From positions 1 to 7,083 of the forward strand of contig JANWKW010000139.1 of the NCBI GenBank assembly GCA_025451135.1: a DNA stretch of 7,083 nucleotides, given 5' to 3'. The position numbers and the translations under genes are program-made. Below the pieces are notes generated by a model. It was not told the DNA's origin. It saw nothing but the letters and a program-made list of their open reading frames with translations, and made no database searches. Positions within the stretch are counted from its first letter, which is position 1. Each line of letters opens with the position of its first letter. The DNA is from Vulcanimicrobiia bacterium. GTDB lineage: Bacteria; Vulcanimicrobiota; Vulcanimicrobiia; Vulcanimicrobiales; Vulcanimicrobiaceae. Below are positions 1 through 4,414 of the stretch, piece by piece.

Positions 1-41
1 CCGGCGGTGCCTTCCATGTCGCACGAGATGTAGACGTTCAC
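1..41 (-). CDS. Second M55 (DppA-type) D-aminopeptidase, N-terminal fragment (partial)
   Basis: Only the first 13 codons and part of the 14th lie in the window; the gene runs off the left edge. From a GTG at 41-39 the reading is MNVYISCDMEGTAG. This matches the N-terminus of the neighbouring M55 gene (MKIYISADMEGTAG), including Asp8 and Glu10, which are zinc ligands in Bacillus DppA. The GTG overlaps the stop of the upstream gene as GTGA, so translation is probably coupled. The visible difference at residue 7 (Cys in place of Ala) shows it is a diverged paralogue rather than an exact copy. The family would predict a metal-dependent D-aminopeptidase of about 270-280 residues. Only the N-terminus supports this, but the match is unusually specific. 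Confidence 0.75.
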   Translation of the reverse strand, partial: MNVYISCDMEGTA

Positions 42-871
42 GCGCGCACCAAGGCGGCGCCCGCGATGCGGAACGCGGCGACGAAGGCGCCATAGGCGCT
101 CGGATAATCCGGCGCGACGAACCGGACCGTCCGGCCACCGATGCGGACGAAATCGGGCATCAGTTCGACGAAGTCGGCGCACTCGACGCGCGCGAGCTCG
201 ATCTCCATCGCGACCGGCGGCTCGAAGACGAAGGGCCTGGCTTCGGCCGCGCGGGCGACGGCGTCGCGCGCGCCGGCGCGGATGGCGCCGCAGGCGGCTT
301 GCGGCGTGAGCGAGTCGGCCGCGTAGTAGCCGATCGCGTCCTTGACCGCGACGCCGGCGACCCACGGCATCTGGGCGCGCACGTCGCGCACGATGGTCGC
401 GTCGCCGCTGACCATCAGCAGCGGGACGCCGTAGACGCCGGCGAACGCGGCGTTGAGCGTCGCTTCGCTGCAGACCGTGCCGTTGATGGTGACGTTGAAG
501 ATCGAATCGGACGTATACGTGTGTGCGAGCGTCGCGCCGGCCTCGCCGGCCTTCCCGTGATAGCCGGTGAAGAGCGCGCCCGCGAAACCGGGCCCGTAGC
601 CCTGCGACATCGAGAGCGGCTTGCGGCCGCCGGAGATCACCCGCACGTCGTCGGGCAACTCGTCCCAGAGGAGGTTGCGCATGTCCCAATGCGAGTCGTT
701 GATCACGAACTCCGTCGCTCCGCCCTCGCGCGCGCCGTCGATCGCGGCTCGCACCTCGCGCGACATGTAGCGCCGGTAGATCGGATACTCGGCGACGTTC
801 GACGGGTCGCATTGCTCCCACGAACAGACGCCGGCCGTGCCTTCCATGTCGGCCGAGATGTATATCTTCAC
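38..871 (-). CDS. M55 family D-aminopeptidase (DppA-type), complete
   Basis: A 277-residue protein starting at a GTG (871-869) that overlaps the stop of the upstream TPR gene as GTGA. It closely resembles Bacillus DppA, a zinc-dependent D-aminopeptidase of about 274 residues that cleaves D-Ala-D-Ala and other D-amino-acid peptides. The five metal ligands of the family are recognisable: Asp8 and Glu10 (SADMEGTAG), His61 (VINDSHWDM), His105 (FTGYHGKAG) and Glu136 (NGTVCSEATLN). The conserved LMVSGD strand follows at about 151-156, and the Pro-rich FEPPVAMEIE stretch at about 215-224. No signal peptide is visible, so it is probably cytoplasmic, as is DppA. A second M55 gene follows at once with another GTGA overlap. 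The likely role is recycling of D-amino-acid dipeptides, for example from peptidoglycan. The family is clear; the exact substrate is inferred. Confidence 0.9.
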   Translation of the reverse strand: MKIYISADMEGTAGVCSWEQCDPSNVAEYPIYRRYMSREVRAAIDGAREGGATEFVINDSHWDMRNLLWDELPDDVRVISGGRKPLSMSQGYGPGFAGALFTGYHGKAGEAGATLAHTYTSDSIFNVTINGTVCSEATLNAAFAGVYGVPLLMVSGDATIVRDVRAQMPWVAGVAVKDAIGYYAADSLTPQAACGAIRAGARDAVARAAEARPFVFEPPVAMEIELARVECADFVELMPDFVRIGGRTVRFVAPDYPSAYGAFVAAFRIAGAALVRA

Positions 872-872
872 G
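831..872 (-). repeat. Direct repeat at the start of both M55 genes (second copy at 1-42)
   Basis: Bases 831-872 align without gaps to bases 1-42, with six mismatches in 42 positions by eye (window positions 6, 22, 23, 33, 35 and 36). The repeat covers the GTGA overlap and the first 14 codons of each M55 gene. It is best explained as the conserved 5' end of a tandem gene duplication, not as a mobile repeat. Some mismatches are at third codon positions and others change residues. Confidence 0.75.
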
Positions 873-1287
873 AGTTCTGGCTCGCCAGGCCCTTCGTCGC
901 CTCGTCGAGTCCGGCCGAGGCGGCGACGTTCTTCGGGTTGACCGCCAGGGCGCGCTTGTAGAGCGGGATCGCCTCGGCGTACTTGCCGACCGTCAGGTAC
1001 ATGTCGGCGAGCTGCGTGAGCGAGACGTCGTCCTTGGGATGGGCGGCGATGCGCGCCCGCAGGGCCTGGACCTGGGCCATCACGGCCGGCGGCGGTCCGC
1101 CCTGCACGTTGGTGTTCGCGGGCGCCTGCTTGGCGGCGCTCTTCTCGCCCGAACCGAGCACGGAGCCGTTGTTGCCGAAGCCGATCGCGACGAAGTAGAC
1201 CATGGCCGCGACGAAGGCGATGGCGAGGACGAGGAAGATCGGGACGGCGGTGCGCGCGGGCAGACCGCGGGGCGTTTGATCGGACAC
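868..1287 (-). CDS. Small membrane-anchored TPR protein
   Basis: A 139-residue protein from a GTG at 1287-1285. A short polar N-terminus (about 1-12) is followed by one hydrophobic segment at about 13-36 (PIFLVLAIAFVAAMVYFVAI), then a Gly/Ala/Pro/Gln-rich linker at about 37-68. A helical region at about 69-134 contains a TPR-like repeat: the Leu-Ala-x-Met-Tyr and Tyr-x-x-Ala-Ile-x-Leu-Tyr-x-x-Ala-Leu-x-x-x-Pro pattern lies around 90-118. The architecture is that of a single-pass membrane protein with a soluble TPR domain, like the TPR part of CcmI/NrfG-type proteins, but no cytochrome maturation genes are nearby. TPR domains usually mediate protein-protein contacts. The last codons overlap the GTG of the M55 peptidase, so the two are probably co-translated. 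No specific function can be assigned, and the topology is inferred. Confidence 0.8.
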   Translation of the reverse strand: MSDQTPRGLPARTAVPIFLVLAIAFVAAMVYFVAIGFGNNGSVLGSGEKSAAKQAPANTNVQGGPPPAVMAQVQALRARIAAHPKDDVSLTQLADMYLTVGKYAEAIPLYKRALAVNPKNVAASAGLDEATKGLASQNS

Positions 1288-1322
1288 GAAGAGTCGTTTG
1301 GACGCCCGGCGAACAATTCATT
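1288..1322. promoter_or_regulatory. Divergent intergenic region between the TPR-M55 run and sprT-like gene
   Basis: Thirty-five bases separate two divergent GTG starts. It is the only non-coding space available to both upstream ends, so at least one promoter must lie here or inside a neighbouring coding region. The right end (about 1311-1322) is AT-richer than its surroundings and could hold a -10 element for the plus-strand gene. I could not identify a convincing -35/-10 pair or a strong Shine-Dalgarno sequence for either gene. Very short or leaderless transcripts are possible. Confidence 0.35.
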
Positions 1323-1868
1323 GTGCTCCCGTCCGAAGCCGATCTCCAGCTCCTGTTCGCGCGACTGAACTACGAACGCCTCAACGGCGAAGCGCCCGCG
1401 TGCCGGATCGCCTACAACGAACGCTTCTCCAACTCGGCCGGCCGGATCACGTACTCGGTGCGTCCGCTGCTCATCGAGCTCTCGCCCAAGCACTTTCGCA
1501 GATATCCCGAGGCGCTCGAGGAGACGCTGCTGCACGAGATGGTCCACGCCTGGTGCTTCGACCGGTATCGCGACACCGGCCATGGAGCGATCTTCAAGAA
1601 GAAGATGCGCGAGGTCGGGATCACGACCATCTACCACGACCTGGGCAGCGTCCGGGAGCTCAACGAGTCGTCCAAGCGGTACATCTTCCGGTGCGAGCAC
1701 TGCGGCTTCGAGCTGCTCCGCAAGCGCCTGCCCTCCAAGCCGATGTCGTGCGGACGCTGCAACAAGACCCGGTTCGACAAGCGCTACCCGCTCGCGATCT
1801 TCGAGGTCCTGGAGACCCGGCCGCTCGGCACCACCCTCGAACGAGCCGCCCAAAAGGGCCGTAAGTAG
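1323..1868 (+). CDS. SprT-like zinc metallopeptidase-family protein
   Basis: A 181-residue protein from GTG at 1323, the first good start in this open frame. The core carries a zincin motif, HEMVHAW, with His71, Glu72 and His75. A further His87 in DTGHGAIF is placed to be the third zinc ligand, matching the SprT-like/SPRTN layout. The C-terminal part has a zinc ribbon: Cys124-x-x-Cys127 (FRCEHCGFE) and Cys143-x-x-Cys146 (MSCGRCNKT). SprT-like proteins include bacterial SprT and the eukaryotic DNA-protein crosslink protease SPRTN. Bacterial members are poorly characterised, so protease activity on DNA-bound proteins is only a family-based guess. The catalytic Glu and all expected ligands are present, so the protein looks intact. 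It has no signal peptide, lies divergent from the TPR-M55 genes, and precedes fumC on the same strand with 59 bases between them. Confidence 0.88.
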   Translation: MLPSEADLQLLFARLNYERLNGEAPACRIAYNERFSNSAGRITYSVRPLLIELSPKHFRRYPEALEETLLHEMVHAWCFDRYRDTGHGAIFKKKMREVGITTIYHDLGSVRELNESSKRYIFRCEHCGFELLRKRLPSKPMSCGRCNKTRFDKRYPLAIFEVLETRPLGTTLERAAQKGRK

Positions 1869-1927
1869 AGCCTTCGCGACCAAAGTCGAGGCGGTCCGGG
1901 GGTCCGAGGAGCGAAGATAGCCGGGCT

Positions 1928-3361
1928 ATGACCAACCACACCAGCACGATCCCGGCCGGCGTGCCGACCCGCACCGAGTCCGACTCGATGGGCGAGATCC
2001 TCGTCCCGGACGCCATGTACTACGGCGCCCAGTCGGCCCGCTCGCTGATCCACTTCGATATCGGCGACGGCGAGACGCCCCGCGACGTGATGCCGCGCCA
2101 GGTCGTCCGCGCGATGGCGACCCTCAAAAAGGCCGCGGCCCTGGTGAACCACGATCTCGGCAAGCTCGATGAAGAGAAGACGGATCTGATCGTGGCCGCG
2201 GCCGACGAAGTGATCGCCGGCAAGCTGTACGGCCACTTCCCGCTGCGCGTCTGGCAGACCGGGTCGGGCACGCAGACCAACATGAACGTGAACGAGGTCA
2301 TCTCGAACCGCGCGATCGAGCTCTCGGGCGGCGCGATGGGCTCCAAGAAGCCGGTCCACCCGAACGACCACGTCAACATGTCGCAGTCCTCGAACGACAC
2401 GTTCCCGACCGCGATGCACATGGCCGCCGCCGAGGCGATGGTCGAGATGCTCCCGTCGGTGAAGAAGCTGCGCGACGCGCTCGACGCCAAGGCCAAGCAA
2501 TGGTCGCACATCGTCAAGGTCGGCCGCACCCATCTCCAGGACGCGACCCCGCTCACGCTCGGCCAGGAGTTCTCGGGCTACGTCAGCCAGCTGGACCGCG
2601 CGATGGTGGCCTGCACCGAGTCTCTGAACCACATCTACGACCTGGCGATCGGCGGCACGGCCGTCGGCACCGGCCTCAACGCGCATCCCGAGTTCGCCGA
2701 CCGGATGGCCAAGAAGCTGGCCGAGCTGACCGGCCTGCCGTTCCGCTCGCACCCGAACAAGTTCGCGGCGCTGGCCTCGCACGACGACTTCGTGTTCGCT
2801 TCGGGCGCGCTCAAGACGCTCGGCGCGGCGCTGATGAAGATCGCCAACGACATCCGCTGGCTCTCGTCGGGTCCGCGCGCCGGTATCGGCGAACTGACGC
2901 TGCCGGAGAACGAACCGGGTTCGAGCATCATGCCGGGCAAGGTCAATCCGACCCAGTCCGAAGCGATGACGATGGTGGTCGCCCAGGTCTACGGCAACGA
3001 CCTGGCCATCTCGTTCGGCGCCTCGCAAGGCAACTTCGAACTCAACGTCTTCAACCCGGTCATGATCTACAACTTCCTGCACTCGTGCAATCTGCTGCGC
3101 GACACGTGCACGATGTTCCGCGAGCACGCGGTCGAAGGCCTCGAAGCCAACGAAGGCAAGATCAAGGACTACCTGGACCAGTCGCTGATGACGGTCACGG
3201 CGCTCTCGCCGAAGATCGGCTACGACAAGGCGGCCGCGATCGCGAAACATGCGCACCATCACGGCCTCACGCTCAAAGATGCGGCCGTCGGGCTCGGCCA
3301 CGTGACCGGCGACGAGTTCGACCGATACGTCATCCCGAAAGAGATGACGTACCCGAAGTAA
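1928..3361 (+). CDS. fumC: Class II fumarate hydratase (fumarase C)
   Basis: A 477-residue cytoplasmic enzyme that reversibly hydrates fumarate to L-malate in the TCA cycle. It is iron-sulfur independent and homotetrameric in known members. Family blocks appear in order: TGSGTQTNMNVNEV (about 111-124), HPNDHVNMSQSSNDTFPTAM (144-163), GRTHLQDATP (199-208) with the catalytic His202, and the fumarase/aspartase signature GSSIMPGKVNP (331-341) with the catalytic loop serine at about 332 and Lys338/Asn340. TGSGTQTNMN and the overall pattern favour fumarase over aspartase or argininosuccinate lyase. Length is slightly above the usual 460-467 because of a short N-terminal extension before TRTESDSMGEI. 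A GAGGAG at 1906-1911 is purine-rich but sits about 16 bases from the ATG, far for a Shine-Dalgarno site. No terminator hairpin is obvious after the stop, and the next gene converges from the other strand. Confidence 0.96.
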   Translation: MTNHTSTIPAGVPTRTESDSMGEILVPDAMYYGAQSARSLIHFDIGDGETPRDVMPRQVVRAMATLKKAAALVNHDLGKLDEEKTDLIVAAADEVIAGKLYGHFPLRVWQTGSGTQTNMNVNEVISNRAIELSGGAMGSKKPVHPNDHVNMSQSSNDTFPTAMHMAAAEAMVEMLPSVKKLRDALDAKAKQWSHIVKVGRTHLQDATPLTLGQEFSGYVSQLDRAMVACTESLNHIYDLAIGGTAVGTGLNAHPEFADRMAKKLAELTGLPFRSHPNKFAALASHDDFVFASGALKTLGAALMKIANDIRWLSSGPRAGIGELTLPENEPGSSIMPGKVNPTQSEAMTMVVAQVYGNDLAISFGASQGNFELNVFNPVMIYNFLHSCNLLRDTCTMFREHAVEGLEANEGKIKDYLDQSLMTVTALSPKIGYDKAAAIAKHAHHHGLTLKDAAVGLGHVTGDEFDRYVIPKEMTYPK

Positions 3362-3374
3362 GAAAAGGGAGCGG

Positions 3375-3548
3375 CTAGTTCGGGCGGTAGAGCGCGGTGG
3401 CGTGCGTCTCGAACGTGGCCGGGACGACGCCTGCGAGGGAAGGTCCCAACGTCTCGCTACTGTGCAGATCGAAGAACCAGTCGCGGACGAACGACGGATC
3501 GTCGAAGGCGAAGAGGTCGAGCGTCTCGGCGCGGGCTTCGTGTTCCAT
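3375..3548 (-). CDS. Hypothetical small protein, 57 residues, start uncertain
   Basis: On the minus strand an open frame ends at TAG (3377-3375) and has an ATG at 3548-3546, giving 57 residues that begin MEHEARAETL and end TALYRPN. Codon use matches the real genes around it: nearly all codons end in C or G, with many TTC, GAC, CTC, ACG and GCC. The composition is protein-like, acidic and aromatic (FVRDWFFDLHSSE at about 20-32). No family is recognised. The same favourable codon use continues upstream of the ATG for 17 more codons, back to a TAA at 3602-3600. In that stretch the only conceivable start is an ATT at 3587-3585. The gene may therefore use a rare start or be the remnant of a longer gene. 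It follows the TauE/SafE gene on the same strand and converges on fumC, with 13 bases between the two stops. The plus-strand frames across this stretch have poorer codon use. Confidence 0.45.
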   Translation of the reverse strand: MEHEARAETLDLFAFDDPSFVRDWFFDLHSSETLGPSLAGVVPATFETHATALYRPN

Positions 3549-3594
3549 GTATCCAGCTTCGGTCGCGGAGTTGAAGAAATGCTGAATTCCGGGC

Positions 3595-3609
3595 GATTCT
3601 TATGGAATC
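3595..3609. promoter_or_regulatory. Small perfect inverted repeat in an AT-rich patch
   Basis: The arms GATTC (3595-3599) and GAATC (3605-3609) form a perfect 5-base inverted repeat around a TTATG centre. It lies in the one noticeably AT-rich patch of the window, about 3575-3613. It sits just downstream of the TauE/SafE stop and upstream of the small minus-strand gene, with a GAATTC palindrome nearby at about 3583-3588. It could be a promoter or operator for the small gene, a weak terminator for the permease transcript, or chance. No run of T follows that would make a strong intrinsic terminator. Confidence 0.25.
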
Positions 3610-3631
3610 TTTACCCGCCGGGAGGCCGCCC

Positions 3632-4414
3632 TTAGACGAGGCGGTGGAGGATCAACGCGCCGGCCGCGATCACCATCGCGACGCAGACCAGCGCCAGCAA
3701 GCGAGGGCCCGAGACCAAGCGCGAGAGCCGCGCGCCGACCGGGCCGCCGATCAGCCCGCCCAATACCAGCGGCACCACGTCCCCGAGCGCGATGTCGTGC
3801 TGCGCGGCGTGGGTCACCAAACCGACCGGCGAGGTGAGAAAGATGGTGAAGTGCGAGGTCGCCGCGATGACGTGGGCGGGCAGATCCGAGAGATAGAGCA
3901 GCGACGGGATGACGATCACGCCGCCGCCGACGCCGAACAGCGACGAGACGAAGCCGACGCCCAGCCCCACCGCCAGCGCCACCCGATACGACATGCCTTT
4001 GATCAGGTTCGCGCCGTCGTCGGCCACCCGGCCCGCAAGCCGACGCTTACGGTTGGCGTAGATGTCGGCCGTCACGGTCAACAGCAGTCCCGCGAAGATC
4101 CAGTCGAAGGCGACGGCCGGGATGTGCGCCGCCGCGACCGCGCCGAGGATCGAGCCGGGCAGTCCGCCGGCGGCCAGCAGCAGCCCGATCTTGACGTGCA
4201 CGCGCTTCTGCAGGAAGTAGGTGAACGCGCCGCTCGCGCTGTTCGCCACGACGAGTGCGAGCGACGTGCCCGCGGCCTCGGCCGGCGCGAGCCCGAAGAC
4301 GAGCCGCAGGATCGGCACGAGCACGAAGCCGCCTCCCAGCCCGACCATCGAACCGAAGATGCTCGACGCGAGCCCGGCCGCGAAGAGCTCGAGCGGGACC
4401 TGGTACGCGTTCAG
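3632..4414 (-). CDS. TauE/SafE family membrane permease (putative anion/sulfite exporter)
   Basis: About 260 residues if translation starts at the CTG at 4414-4412, giving (M)NAYQVPLELF. The sequence is very hydrophobic, with about seven or eight predicted membrane segments and the internal duplication typical of TauE/SafE proteins. Each half carries a glycine-rich motif followed by a VP/IP step: GLGGGFVLVPIL (about 25-36) and GVGGGVIVIPSLL (about 161-173). A charged cytoplasmic-type loop (NRKRRLAGRVADDG, about 121-134) separates the halves. Characterised relatives export sulfite, sulfoacetate or other organosulfur anions; the substrate here is unknown. The only canonical start near the N-terminus is ATG at codon 23, inside the first membrane segment, so it would truncate the fold. 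The CTG overlaps the cyclase stop as CTGA, which suggests coupled translation. The coding region is certain; the exact start is not. Confidence 0.85.
   Translation of the reverse strand: MNAYQVPLELFAAGLASSIFGSMVGLGGGFVLVPILRLVFGLAPAEAAGTSLALVVANSASGAFTYFLQKRVHVKIGLLLAAGGLPGSILGAVAAAHIPAVAFDWIFAGLLLTVTADIYANRKRRLAGRVADDGANLIKGMSYRVALAVGLGVGFVSSLFGVGGGVIVIPSLLYLSDLPAHVIAATSHFTIFLTSPVGLVTHAAQHDIALGDVVPLVLGGLIGGPVGARLSRLVSGPRLLALVCVAMVIAAGALILHRLV

Noticed and set aside
872..1321. A 150-codon upstream extension of the M55 frame through the TPR gene.
   Set aside because: The extension is Arg-rich and unlike any M55 N-terminus, while the other frame there encodes a convincing TM-plus-TPR protein. 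The GTG at 871 gives the family-standard start.
1872..1916. Inverted repeat CTTCGC (1872-1877) and GCGAAG (1911-1916) between the SprT-like gene and fumC, with a small CGAC-CAAA-GTCG hairpin inside.
   Set aside because: The stems are only 6 and 4 base pairs, there is no T-run, and the outer arms are 33 bases apart. In GC-rich DNA this is easily chance; I do not call it a terminator or riboswitch.
1784..3301. A 505-codon open frame on the minus strand opposite fumC.
   Set aside because: It lies antisense to a complete fumarase with all signature motifs. Its translation is rich in Arg, Asp, His and Val in low-complexity runs, as expected for the shadow of a GC-rich gene, with no recognisable domain.
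3612..3631. GC-rich CCCGCCGGG-type stretch just after the permease stop as an intrinsic terminator.
   Set aside because: The possible stem is about three base pairs and no U-run follows on the minus strand.
3397..3635. Two short plus-strand frames after fumC (3397-3585 and 3402-3635).
   Set aside because: Codon use is poor for this genome, neither has a recognisable product, and the minus-strand frame across the same bases has much better codon use.
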